64,000 nucleotides of DNA, taken from the NCBI RefSeq assembly GCF_029835735.1, contig NZ_JAOEAL010000001.1, positions 4,774,001 to 4,838,000 of the forward strand, read 5' to 3'. The notes below the pieces were generated by a model. It was not told where the DNA came from. It saw only the letters and a program-made list of their open reading frames with translations, and searched no databases. Numbering within the stretch: the stretch's first letter is position 1; each line of letters begins with the position of its first letter. Positions 1-7,654 of the stretch are shown here, piece by piece. Source of the stretch: Shewanella sp. GD04112 (GTDB lineage Bacteria; Pseudomonadota; Gammaproteobacteria; Enterobacterales; Shewanellaceae). The position numbers and the translations under genes are program-made.

Positions 1-1
1 C

Positions 2-430
2 TCGAAGAAACAAGCGAGCGAGCAAGAGATGGTAAAAATGGGTCGTTACGGGGTCGCAGGTGTTGCCATTGTCGCAACGCTGCTGGCGCTTGATCGCTCT
101 AACAGCATCCTCTCCCTCGTGAGTAATGCGTGGGCAGGCTTTGGTGCCGCCTTCGGTCCGCTGGTGCTGTTTAGTTTGTATAAAGCTAATCTCACCCATA
201 AAGCGGCAATTGCGGGGATTATTTCGGGCGCACTCACGGTGCTCTTTTGGATTTATGCCCCCGTGCTTGCCGACGGTAAGGCATTGAGTAGCTTAGTGTA
301 TGAGATGATCCCAGGCTTTGTTGTCAGCAGCACAGTGATTTATCTGGTGAGCAAATTCGATAACGACCCGTGCGCTAAAACCACTAAGCAGTTCCATCAG
401 GCCGGTCGTGTATTGGCCGAGGAAAGCTAA
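2..430 (+). CDS. putP: Sodium/proline symporter, C-terminal part (cut by window edge)
   Basis: The reading frame is open through the left window edge, so only about the last 142 residues are present. They resemble the C-terminus of PutP, the inner-membrane Na+/proline symporter of the SSS family. Three hydrophobic segments are visible, with the conserved run WAGFGAAFGPLVLF in the middle. The methionine at 29 is internal, because the upstream codons (SKKQASEQE) continue the protein. proB starts 9 bp after the stop on the same strand, so proline import and proline synthesis genes are adjacent here. The family assignment is good; the N-terminal sodium-site residues lie outside the window. Confidence 0.88.
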   Translation, partial: SKKQASEQEMVKMGRYGVAGVAIVATLLALDRSNSILSLVSNAWAGFGAAFGPLVLFSLYKANLTHKAAIAGIISGALTVLFWIYAPVLADGKALSSLVYEMIPGFVVSSTVIYLVSKFDNDPCAKTTKQFHQAGRVLAEES

Positions 431-439
431 GGAGGCGCT

Positions 440-1546
440 ATGACAGACTCTCCCCGTAAACGTATCGTCGTCAAAGTGGGGAGCGCCTTAATCGCGCCCC
501 ACAAGCAAGGTTGCAGTAGTCATTATCTCTTGGGGATCGCGCAGTTTATTACTTATTGCCGTGTCCAAGGTATTCAAGTGGTATTGGTTTCATCCGGCTC
601 GGTTGCCGCTGGGTGGCATCATTTTGAGGGCCAAGCTCAGCCAAGTGTCACGGTCAAAAAGGCCATGGCGGCCGCGGGTCAGGCGGATATGATGGCGACG
701 TGGAATAAGCTATTTGATTTTCCTACCGCCCAACTGCTGCTGACCCATGGCGACTTACGTAATCGCGAGCGTTATATCAGTATTCGAGACACGATTTTTA
801 GCCTGCTCGAACACGGTTTAATGCCGATTATCAATGAGAATGACGCCGTGACCGCCGACAAACTCAAGGTTGGCGATAACGATAATCTCTCGGCCATGGT
901 GGCGGCTGCGGCCGATGCCGACACCTTAGTAATTTGCTCGGATGTGGATGGACTCTACGATCAAAATCCCCATGAACATCCCAATGCCAAATTGATAAAG
1001 CAAGTCACTGAAATCAATGCCGATATCTATGCAATGGCGGGAGGCGTCAGCAGCGATGTTGGCACCGGAGGCATGCGCACTAAGATCCAAGCCGCCGAAA
1101 AAGCCATCTCACACGGCATTGAGACCTTTATTATCAATGGCTTTAATGCCGACTCCTTTAGCCAGCTGCTAAAGGGGCAAAATCCGGGTACCCTCTTTAC
1201 CCCCTACGAAAAACCGATGCAGGAACATTTGCATTGGATGACCCACACCTCGCAAGCCCAGGGCGAAGTGATCGTCGAGGATGATTTTGACCTCGCACTC
1301 GATCAGCACAGCGAGCAATTAACCAGCGATGATGTGGTTGAAGTCAAAGGGGATTTCTCAGTGGGCGACACCATTCTGGTACGTAAAGGCGATGGCACTA
1401 AGTTGGCGAAAGCCAAATCTAACTACAGCAGTTGCCTACTGAGTTTTATTACCGAGCAGGATGATCAGGCATTTGCCAGTGAATTCCAGCAAAAAACCGG
1501 CCCCATCATTTCCGATAAGAATATCGCCATTCTTAAATCCATTTGA
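440..1546 (+). CDS. proB: Glutamate 5-kinase
   Basis: Catalyses ATP-dependent phosphorylation of L-glutamate to gamma-glutamyl phosphate, the first and feedback-controlled step of proline synthesis, in the cytoplasm. The 368-residue length is normal. The amino-acid-kinase domain fills about residues 8-255, with KVGSALIAP, the VSSGSVAAG loop and INENDAVTADKLKVGDNDN. A PUA domain follows at about 275-355. The AGGAGG ribosome site 5 bp before the ATG at 440 is near ideal. The stop lies 11 bp before the proA ATG, so the two are one operon. Some loops differ from E. coli ProB (GSAL instead of GTSV), but catalytic regions look intact. Confidence 0.93.
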   Translation: MTDSPRKRIVVKVGSALIAPHKQGCSSHYLLGIAQFITYCRVQGIQVVLVSSGSVAAGWHHFEGQAQPSVTVKKAMAAAGQADMMATWNKLFDFPTAQLLLTHGDLRNRERYISIRDTIFSLLEHGLMPIINENDAVTADKLKVGDNDNLSAMVAAAADADTLVICSDVDGLYDQNPHEHPNAKLIKQVTEINADIYAMAGGVSSDVGTGGMRTKIQAAEKAISHGIETFIINGFNADSFSQLLKGQNPGTLFTPYEKPMQEHLHWMTHTSQAQGEVIVEDDFDLALDQHSEQLTSDDVVEVKGDFSVGDTILVRKGDGTKLAKAKSNYSSCLLSFITEQDDQAFASEFQQKTGPIISDKNIAILKSI

Positions 1547-1557
1547 GTGGAGAAACT

Positions 1558-2805
1558 ATGAGCCTAATTAAACAAATATCCGCCGATGCCGCCCATGCGG
1601 CCCGCACACTCGCCCAGCTCGATGAGTCGTTAAAAAACACCGTATTACTGGATATGGCGCGCTCATTAAGGGAAAAAAGTTATGAAATCCAAAGCGCTAA
1701 CCTGATTGACGTACACCGTGCGACTCAGGACAACTTAAGCCCCGCTATGGTCGATCGCCTCACGCTGAACCAACACCGCATCGAGGCGATGGCGCAAGGA
1801 ATCGAAACCATCGCCGCCCTGCCCGATCCCGTTGGGCGCGAGCGTTTTATTGGTAAACGCCCCAATGGTTTATCTATCAGTAAGATGCGCGTGCCACTCG
1901 GCGTGGTGTGCATGATTTATGAGGCGCGACCTAATGTCACTGCCGATGCCGGCGCATTGTGCTTTAAATCCGGCAATGCGGTGATCCTGCGTGGCGGTAA
2001 GGAAGCGCTACACACCAGCCAAGTGATCGCCAGCATTTTACAGGCGGTACTGACCGCCTATGGCTTGCCTAAAGCACTTATCAGCGTGATCCCCGATCCT
2101 GACCGCGCCCTGATGCTCGAACTGATGCAGCAGCGGGAATTTATCGATGTGATCATCCCCCGCGGTGGCGAAGGACTGATTAATTACGTCACTGAAAACA
2201 GTAGCATTCCGGTTATTCAGCACTTTAAGGGCGTGTGCCATTTATATGTGGATAAAGACGCCAATCAAGATATCGCCTTGGATTTGCTGCTTAATGGTAA
2301 AACCCAACGCACAGGCGTATGCAACGCCCTCGAAGGCTTGTTAGTGCATAAGGATATCGCGCCGCGATTCTTGCCCCGCGTCGCCGAAGCCCTGGCCGAG
2401 CATCAAGTTAAAATCAATGCCTGTCCTCAGGCCGCCGCGTATTTCGATGCTTGCACTTATATGGCAGAAGAGGATTTTGGCCAAGAATACTTGGACTTAG
2501 AAATCGCCATTCGCCAAGTCGACAGCTTTGAGGTCGCCACCCAACATATCGCTAAGTTTGGCAGCCACCATACCGAGGTGATTTGCACCGACAATGAACT
2601 CACCGCCGCCCGCTTTCAACGCGCAGTGGATGCCTCGGTCGTTATGGTGAATGCTTCATCGCGCTTTTCTGATGGCAGCGAACTCGGCCTCGGCGCCGAA
2701 ATCGGCATAGCCACCACTAAGCTACATGCCTACGGCCCCATGGGACTCGAAGCCTTAACCACTGAAAAATATCTGGTTTCAGGCACAGGACAGATTAGAG
2801 CTTAG
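1558..2805 (+). CDS. proA: Gamma-glutamyl phosphate reductase
   Basis: NADPH-dependent reduction of gamma-glutamyl phosphate to glutamate-5-semialdehyde, the second proline step. It is an aldehyde-dehydrogenase-fold enzyme of 415 residues; the catalytic cysteine is C255 in QRTGVCNALEG. I place the start at the ATG at 1558. A TTG 15 bp upstream is in frame but overlaps the end of proB and has a worse ribosome site. The protein ends in the usual GLEALTTEKYLVSGTGQIR block. It probably forms a complex with ProB, since gamma-glutamyl phosphate is unstable. Confidence 0.94.
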   Translation: MSLIKQISADAAHAARTLAQLDESLKNTVLLDMARSLREKSYEIQSANLIDVHRATQDNLSPAMVDRLTLNQHRIEAMAQGIETIAALPDPVGRERFIGKRPNGLSISKMRVPLGVVCMIYEARPNVTADAGALCFKSGNAVILRGGKEALHTSQVIASILQAVLTAYGLPKALISVIPDPDRALMLELMQQREFIDVIIPRGGEGLINYVTENSSIPVIQHFKGVCHLYVDKDANQDIALDLLLNGKTQRTGVCNALEGLLVHKDIAPRFLPRVAEALAEHQVKINACPQAAAYFDACTYMAEEDFGQEYLDLEIAIRQVDSFEVATQHIAKFGSHHTEVICTDNELTAARFQRAVDASVVMVNASSRFSDGSELGLGAEIGIATTKLHAYGPMGLEALTTEKYLVSGTGQIRA

Positions 2806-2845
2806 CGATTATTCACAGAACCAGACTGATAGTAGACCGATAAAT

Positions 2846-2875
2846 GATTAAGCACTGGCATTCCAGTGCTTAATC
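2846..2875. terminator. Perfect 13-bp inverted repeat after proBA
   Basis: Arms at 2846-2858 and 2863-2875 are perfectly complementary around a 4-base loop. It lies between the converging proA and the nuclease gene at 2942. There is no T-run on either side, so it may be a weak or bidirectional terminator, or just a transcript-end hairpin. Confidence 0.55.
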
Positions 2876-2941
2876 ACCAACATCTGCGTACAATCTAGCG
2901 ATGAATATCTGGTTAAATTTAATGGTTAAAGCCAAAATATC

Positions 2942-3463
2942 CTATCCTTCCACAGTCCATTTCATTTCAGGCTTTAAACTAAATTGATCGACTACTATTG
3001 GATGAGCGTCAATTGATTTTAATTTCTGTTTTAATTTTTGTATTACATCCACAGGATTTATTGCCCTTGGGAATAGTCTCGAATGTTTTTGTGGTTGTTC
3101 CAAATGTAGCACCACCCGAAGTTTATTAGTTCCTAATGCCCGCTTTGCAACACGCCTCTCTTCTTGATCATTAGCGTTGAATTTAGCGGCGACTAAACCA
3201 ATTAAAGTATCACGTACTTTACCGAGCATTTCATCCCCGATATCTATAGGTTTCGTTCGTTGATGTGCTCGGTAGTCTTTGATTTCAATGAGCCATGTTG
3301 TATGACTATCTATGACGATCAAGTCGATTGCTTTTGCACCACCAAAAGCATTGTTAAATTGGTTACGATAAAATGACCAATCGTCATACTTTGTTGCTTT
3401 GATCAATGGTGCAAAATGAAAAGTTAATCTACCTTCGACAATAGCATTATTTTCTTCAATCAA
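2942..3463 (-). CDS. Hypothetical protein with a PD-(D/E)XK-like nuclease motif
   Basis: 173 residues, not assignable to a named family by eye. Residues 46-65 read as beta-strand, D47, strand, then E60-I-K62 (WLIEIKDYR). This is the D...ExK arrangement of PD-(D/E)XK nucleases, and a glutamate at position 10 could complete the metal site. The C-terminal part is charged and partly helical. Translation must start at the TTG at 3463, because no ATG or GTG lies nearby in frame; GAGG stands about 8 bp upstream. It begins 2 bp after the ATPase gene stop, so the two are translated from one message. Base composition is AT-richer than the core genes around it. Nuclease activity is inference; a non-catalytic restriction-fold protein is possible. 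Confidence 0.6.
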   Translation of the reverse strand: MIEENNAIVEGRLTFHFAPLIKATKYDDWSFYRNQFNNAFGGAKAIDLIVIDSHTTWLIEIKDYRAHQRTKPIDIGDEMLGKVRDTLIGLVAAKFNANDQEERRVAKRALGTNKLRVVLHLEQPQKHSRLFPRAINPVDVIQKLKQKLKSIDAHPIVVDQFSLKPEMKWTVEG

Positions 3464-3465
3464 TT

Positions 3466-4518
3466 TTAGGCCTCTGCTTCCATGAATCGCTGTGATTGAC
3501 TAAGTTCCTCATCCAACAGTACTAAAGTTTGTATTTCTTCGATGGCATCAGCTTGCTCGATCTCAACACCATTTTCATTTGGGCGAAGAGAAAAATAACG
3601 TTGTTTGATTTTCTTAAACTGCTTTTTTTCTGACAACACTTCTAGTTCGCGCAGCAAAAACAGTGAATGTGTGGCGATAAATACTTGAATGCCGTTCGCA
3701 CATAAATGCAACACCATTTCAGCAATCAACTTTGTCAATTTAGGATTGAGATTGCTTTCTGGCTCGTCCCAAAAGAGATAACCTTTATCCAATAACGAAC
3801 CAGTTCCAATTAAACGCGCAAGCATTGAAAGTTTTCTCAAACCTTCTGCAACAAGGGGCATTTCCATTTTTCCTTGACCAGGAGAGGACAAGTAGAAACG
3901 ACCATTGGAGTCTAAAATTACTTTCCCACCCATAGAATCTTCTAAAGGCTTTAATAGAATTGCCGCTTTACTCTCCCTTGGACCTTTTAAAGCTGGTGCC
4001 CCCAACAGTAAACATGCATCACGATATGTTTCATCAAACTCTAGATAATGATTGTCATAAATGGATACAAAACCTGGATATAGAGTTAGTAATTCACGAG
4101 TAGGTAAAAAAACAGGAGCTTTAGGTTGCCAATCGCTATTAAGGGCACTAATTTGCACTTCAGATTTACTTGATGTTGAAAAATCAAGAGTGAAGTTAAG
4201 ATTAGGGTTATCGAACTCTAAGGATAATTCACAACGTTCTCTTCCCTGTCTACGGCGTGCCAAACGTCCTAATGATTCAGGGCGAAGGACATTAACGAGT
4301 TTTTCAGCATACACCTTCTGTAATAATGATTTTGTCGGTGTAGTTGCGTTAGGCTTTCGCCCCTCTTCTGCACTTGCAGCTATTAAAGAATACGCGGTCT
4401 TTAATAAATGAGATTTTCCGCAGCCATTCTCACCAATAATTACATTTAAGCCAGGTGCAAAAGAAAGGTTTGCTTCGGCAAACACTGTCAAATTCTTAAT
4501 AGTCATTCGTTGCAGCAC
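3466..4518 (-). CDS. ABC/SMC-type AAA ATPase (AAA_15/AAA_21-like)
   Basis: 350 residues. Residues 1-40 read MLQRMTIKNLTVF...NVIIGENGCGKS, a Walker A at about 29-36 in the RecF/SMC/OLD style. The Walker B comes late (YLFWDEPESNLNP), followed by an H-switch (FIATHSLFLLREL). There is no C-terminal TOPRIM domain, so it is not a full OLD nuclease; the effector is probably the nuclease encoded immediately downstream. ATPases of this type occur in DNA repair and in many phage-defence operons. The gene sits in an AT-richer patch between proA and an XRE regulator. What triggers it cannot be read from the sequence. Confidence 0.72.
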   Translation of the reverse strand: MLQRMTIKNLTVFAEANLSFAPGLNVIIGENGCGKSHLLKTAYSLIAASAEEGRKPNATTPTKSLLQKVYAEKLVNVLRPESLGRLARRRQGRERCELSLEFDNPNLNFTLDFSTSSKSEVQISALNSDWQPKAPVFLPTRELLTLYPGFVSIYDNHYLEFDETYRDACLLLGAPALKGPRESKAAILLKPLEDSMGGKVILDSNGRFYLSSPGQGKMEMPLVAEGLRKLSMLARLIGTGSLLDKGYLFWDEPESNLNPKLTKLIAEMVLHLCANGIQVFIATHSLFLLRELEVLSEKKQFKKIKQRYFSLRPNENGVEIEQADAIEEIQTLVLLDEELSQSQRFMEAEA

Positions 4519-4563
4519 GGTTACTCCTTAAAATCTACACCAATTCGATGATAGGCTTGAAAT

Positions 4564-4578
4564 GTTAGTCTAACTAAC
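4564..4578. promoter_or_regulatory. Palindrome upstream of the ATPase gene (possible operator)
   Basis: GTTAGT-CTA-ACTAAC, a perfect 6-bp inverted repeat, lies 46 bp upstream of the ATPase start codon. It could be a repressor site for the two-gene unit. No regulator is encoded within the unit, and the assignment is inference. Confidence 0.3.
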
Positions 4579-4885
4579 AATATCTCAATCGTGTATATCA
4601 AATTGAGTTGTTACCGACACTTATCATCACTATGCGGTTTTAGTTCGATGCAATCTGCTAGTAATCATAGGTTAAAAGTTCTTTTTATTCAATACGATAT
4701 CACAAAGATCACAGTTGAAAATCCAAATGTAATGTAGATTAGCACTTAGTAAGAGGGAACTCTAATTATCATTACTAATGAGCCGCACTAGTTATTTTTA
4801 ATCTGCTAAATCCAAGAAATTTAATAGTTAAATTTTTTACCTATTTGCTGACTAAGAAACACCAAAGTCCACAGAGTTAAGTACT

Positions 4886-5010
4886 CTAGTGGCAGTGACC
4901 GTTGGGGGCATGGCCGCTCATTCACATCCATGTGATCGCGGCATTCGCACATTCATATGCAGCAGATGCCGCCGTCGAGCCCTCAGGGACGATTTCTTAT
5001 AAAATAAAAG
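4886..5010. repeat. Possible Shewanella-type intergenic repeat element
   Basis: The stretch contains nested inverted repeats: CACAT-CC-ATGTG at about 4924-4935, and GCGGCAT (4938-4944) with ATGCCGC (4966-4972). Its wording (CCGTCGAGCCCTCAGGGACG) is like GC-rich dispersed intergenic repeats I associate with Shewanella chromosomes. Only one copy is in this window, so repetition cannot be shown here. Confidence 0.35.
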
Positions 5011-5085
5011 GGTGGCGTGTCACTGAAGTGAGAGTGCTTAATAGCAGCCATTTACTAAACCCTATGCAAAACTTCGCGACATAGT

Positions 5086-6618
5086 TTACTCCACCCCATC
5101 ACACTGGGATTTACCCGCTTGGTAACAGCTGGGTTGCCGTGGGCAGACGGCGCCGCGGGAGCAAATCAGTCGGGCATCATTTTTAATACCGCGCTCAATC
5201 CAGTTGATATTCAATATCTTAGCCACGCTGACCAGATCGCTTTTAATATGCTTAGGAATCGCGATTGAGCCACCGCCAGAGACACAGGCGGCTTTTAAAT
5301 CATGGGCGATAGAGAGTGCATCTTTACCTTGGGCTTCAATGGCCGGATTCAAATCGATGCCAGCACACAGCACATGGGGGTTGCCCGCCGAGTCTTCGAC
5401 CTTAATCGACTCGCAGCAGTAAATCCGTGGTTCATTGCCCACATTTAAAATCGAAATTTGCGCCGATGTCCCAACTGAAGGCTCGCTGATCATTCTAAAC
5501 ACCGCCCAGTGCTGGCAAGGGTCTTCCACCAGCCGCATGTTGCCCCAAGGCAGGGGAATACCATTGCCACGGTAAACCGCCTTGAGTTTGCCCGGCGCGT
5601 AAGCATCAAAATAATGCCAATGGGGATAAGGCGATACCACAGTCATCCGCCGCATGGCGACCGAGGCCGACACTTGCAGCTGCTTATGCACCTCAATTTC
5701 GTAACCGTGACGGTCGAGTAATTGTCGATAGGGCACCTTAGGGCATAACAGGGCTCCGGCAAAAAAGCTTGACTCAAAGTCGCGCCACGCATGCAAAATA
5801 TCCTGCGCGTTCAGGGTATTAGATTGCATCGTCACTTCTTCATCCATCTCCAGTTTTCGACCAGAAATCATCACACTCTTAAGCCCATCCTTGTTGTGCA
5901 ATACACAATGGCCGATATGGGCAGCAAGATCGTACTTCAGCCGACTGGGGCGATTTTTAAGGACTTTATTGATGTAAATCGTGCTGGGCGGCTCGAAGAA
6001 AGAGGTCACTAACTGATGGGAGCTTACGCCGCGCTCGTCGATCACTTCCTGGGGCGTACTATCTATCCATTTGATTTTTAAGCCTACGCCCTTGGCAATA
6101 TCCAGCATATCCTCGAGAGATAAGGGCATGCGTTTTAACCCAACCTCTTCGGCGGCACGCTCAAGATCGGGGAAATGATTTTGATGGTGTTCCTGATGGG
6201 CGCGGATTAATAAGTGGGCAAATTGCCGGCCCGAGATCCCAGTCTGGGATAGCATTTCAGGGATGGCTATTTGCAAAATATCATTTGAAAACAAAAAGCT
6301 GGGTTCGAGCGCCATGCCGCTAATCCCACCACGGCGGCCTTTGTCCGGCGTGATGGCACTTTCCTCGGGCACGTCGTCTAAAAACCAGTCAACATCCTTT
6401 TGAAAAACCGTGGCAATCACGGCCAACATTTCGGCACTGGGCACACGTTTTCCGCGTTCGATCATCGACAAATATGACACAGAGGGCGCACTGCCCGCAT
6501 CGACGCGGATGCAACGCGCGGATAAATCTTCCATGGTTAAATTGTTACGTTTCCGTAGGTTACGTATTTTAGTCCCTAGGAAATGTGACTTTCTCATCAA
6601 GCTCTGGTCATTGCGCAT
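5086..6618 (-). CDS. XRE-family transcriptional regulator, large (IrrE/DUF3612-like C-terminal part)
   Basis: 510 residues. An N-terminal XRE/Cro helix-turn-helix covers about residues 10-75 (LGTKIRNLRKRNNLTMEDLS...SYLSMIERGKRVPS). The middle (about 180-260) resembles an IrrE/ImmA-like domain with a degenerate metallopeptidase motif (AAHIGHCVLH instead of HExxH). The C-terminal half fits the regulators annotated DUF3612, which I recall next to malate synthase genes in Vibrio and Shewanella. The end carries four cysteines (C-x5-C-x5-C-x7-C), possibly binding metal. It is divergent from the malate synthase G-like gene at 6827. The ATG at 6618 abuts three direct repeats and has no ribosome site; an in-frame ATG at 6597 is an alternative. 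Confidence 0.75.
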   Translation of the reverse strand: MRNDQSLMRKSHFLGTKIRNLRKRNNLTMEDLSARCIRVDAGSAPSVSYLSMIERGKRVPSAEMLAVIATVFQKDVDWFLDDVPEESAITPDKGRRGGISGMALEPSFLFSNDILQIAIPEMLSQTGISGRQFAHLLIRAHQEHHQNHFPDLERAAEEVGLKRMPLSLEDMLDIAKGVGLKIKWIDSTPQEVIDERGVSSHQLVTSFFEPPSTIYINKVLKNRPSRLKYDLAAHIGHCVLHNKDGLKSVMISGRKLEMDEEVTMQSNTLNAQDILHAWRDFESSFFAGALLCPKVPYRQLLDRHGYEIEVHKQLQVSASVAMRRMTVVSPYPHWHYFDAYAPGKLKAVYRGNGIPLPWGNMRLVEDPCQHWAVFRMISEPSVGTSAQISILNVGNEPRIYCCESIKVEDSAGNPHVLCAGIDLNPAIEAQGKDALSIAHDLKAACVSGGGSIAIPKHIKSDLVSVAKILNINWIERGIKNDARLICSRGAVCPRQPSCYQAGKSQCDGVE

Positions 6619-6619
6619 T

Positions 6620-6657
6620 TTGTAAAATTCACATTGTAAAATTTTTATTGTGAAATT
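6620..6657. promoter_or_regulatory. Three direct repeats with 14-bp period (likely operator)
   Basis: TTGTAAAATT at 6620, TTGTAAAATT at 6634 and TTGTGAAATT at 6648 are spaced exactly 14 bp. They begin one base upstream of the regulator's ATG and lie in the intergenic region shared with the divergent gene at 6827. This is what an autoregulatory operator covering the divergent promoter would look like. The binding protein is inferred to be the XRE regulator. Confidence 0.5.
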
Positions 6658-6826
6658 GTAGCCAAAAAAAGACTAGACTACAAATTAAGCAATCGAGGCA
6701 GGTTATCCACCTGACACTGCTTAACCATTAACTCTGTCGGACAAACCAAATTGAAGACAAACGTTGAACCATTAGAAGTGAAATCAAGGCCCTAATTTTT
6801 AATTTGAATGTGTAGAGGATGCAGCG

Positions 6827-7390
6827 ATGAATATGTCAATTATCAATAGCCACCAGATCCAACCGAATCTAAACAGCTTCATCGCAGAAGAAGTGCTTGC
6901 CGTCGCCCAAGTGAACGTGGCCGAACATGAAAAACTTGCTCAGGCGAAGCAGTTCCTCGACCGTCATTTCCCGCTCGATGCGGGTTCGCACCAGGATGTG
7001 ATCAGCTATGTAGTTTACTACCAACACCTGCTGGCATTTTTTGCCGACGGCAGCCACAGCGGATTACGCCAAACCAAGCAGTTTGTTGCCTTCAACGGCA
7101 CTAAAGATGCACCAAGCGCCATAGTGTTACAGGACCAAGGCTGCCATGTAGAGTTATGTTTCGACCGCACTGGCATGATAGGCGCGCGGGATTTAGCAAA
7201 TTTGGAAGATGTGCAAATCGAAGCGCCTGTTGAGTTAGCCGCCGAACCCACAGAGACACGCAACACCACCTCGCGCCACTGGTTAAGCCTGTTACATGCG
7301 GGAATGCCAAGCGCTAACGATATTCAAGACAAGCTGTTTACCGCTAAAGATGGTGGCGACTACAACCTGCAACGTATCGTGAATCTCTAA
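6827..7390 (+). CDS. Stand-alone homologue of the malate synthase G inserted alpha/beta domain
   Basis: 187 residues. Residues 34-135 follow the GlcB insertion domain as I remember it: KQFLDRHFPLDAGSHQDV, a short strand with FADGSHSGL, QFVAFNG, APSAIVLQDQGCHVEL and DRTGMIGARDLANLEDVQIE. None of the TIM-barrel catalytic parts of malate synthase is present. The gene is therefore not an enzyme by itself; it may sense or bind a small molecule, or regulate the real malate synthase. It is divergent from an XRE regulator of a type found near malate synthase genes. The ATG at 6827 follows AGAGGA at 5-8 bp. It ends in a strong terminator, so it is monocistronic. The role is unknown. Confidence 0.7.
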   Translation: MNMSIINSHQIQPNLNSFIAEEVLAVAQVNVAEHEKLAQAKQFLDRHFPLDAGSHQDVISYVVYYQHLLAFFADGSHSGLRQTKQFVAFNGTKDAPSAIVLQDQGCHVELCFDRTGMIGARDLANLEDVQIEAPVELAAEPTETRNTTSRHWLSLLHAGMPSANDIQDKLFTAKDGGDYNLQRIVNL

Positions 7391-7408
7391 ATTCCGCGTA
7401 TTTTCACG

Positions 7409-7438
7409 GGAGAGCTGCCGTTGGCGGCTCTCCTTTTT
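7409..7438 (+). terminator. Rho-independent terminator
   Basis: Stem GGAGAGCTGCC / GGCGGCTCTCC with one G-T pair, loop GTT, then five Ts. It lies 18 bp after the malate synthase G-like gene. Confidence 0.9.
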
Positions 7439-7466
7439 AGCTTCAAACCTACCTATTCATTAAGAC

Positions 7467-7510
7467 TCAATAAAATTGACTTACAAAATAAATTAAATTG
7501 ATTTTATTGA
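7467..7510. promoter_or_regulatory. Inverted repeat overlapping the putative yeiH -35 region
   Basis: Arms TCAATAAAAT (7467-7476) and ATTTTATTGA (7501-7510) are perfectly complementary. The right arm overlaps the place of the -35 box for the TATAAT at 7527-7532. An operator is plausible; no candidate regulator is adjacent. Confidence 0.35.
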
Positions 7511-7526
7511 AGCTGAGCCCAATCGT

Positions 7527-7532
7527 TATAAT
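7527..7532 (+). promoter_or_regulatory. Putative -10 box for the YeiH-family gene
   Basis: TATAAT lies about 122 bp upstream of the ATG at 7655; the -35 region (TTATTG at 7504-7509, 17-bp spacing) is weak. The resulting leader would be about 115 nt. Confidence 0.4.
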
Positions 7533-7654
7533 GCCCGTCTTTGTCAGCGTCCCAATGCTTATTCGATTGGCTTATTCGAGTATCCATGCCTATGTGGATG
7601 GAGCTAAAAACCCAAGATTGGCACGATAACACTCAGTCGCAAACCTAAGGCGTT

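Larger units (their letters stand above)
4519..5085. other. Gene-poor region upstream of the ATPase gene
   Basis: About 570 bp with no convincing gene. The left half (4519-4880) is AT-rich and probably holds the promoter of the ATPase/nuclease pair; I could not place hexamers with confidence. The right part (about 4886-5010) looks like an interspersed repeat, listed separately. A short open frame at 4902-5084 has no ribosome site and no recognisable product. Confidence 0.6.

Noticed and set aside
3466..4518. RecF or complete OLD-family nuclease
   Set aside because: There is no TOPRIM domain after the ATPase, and the protein ends soon after the H-switch.
4902..5084. 60-codon open frame on the plus strand
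   Set aside because: It lies in the palindromic repeat-like stretch, has no ribosome site and gives no sensible protein.
6827..7390. Truncated malate synthase pseudogene
   Set aside because: It has its own ribosome site, a clean N-terminus and its own terminator, and there are no adjacent remnants of the barrel.
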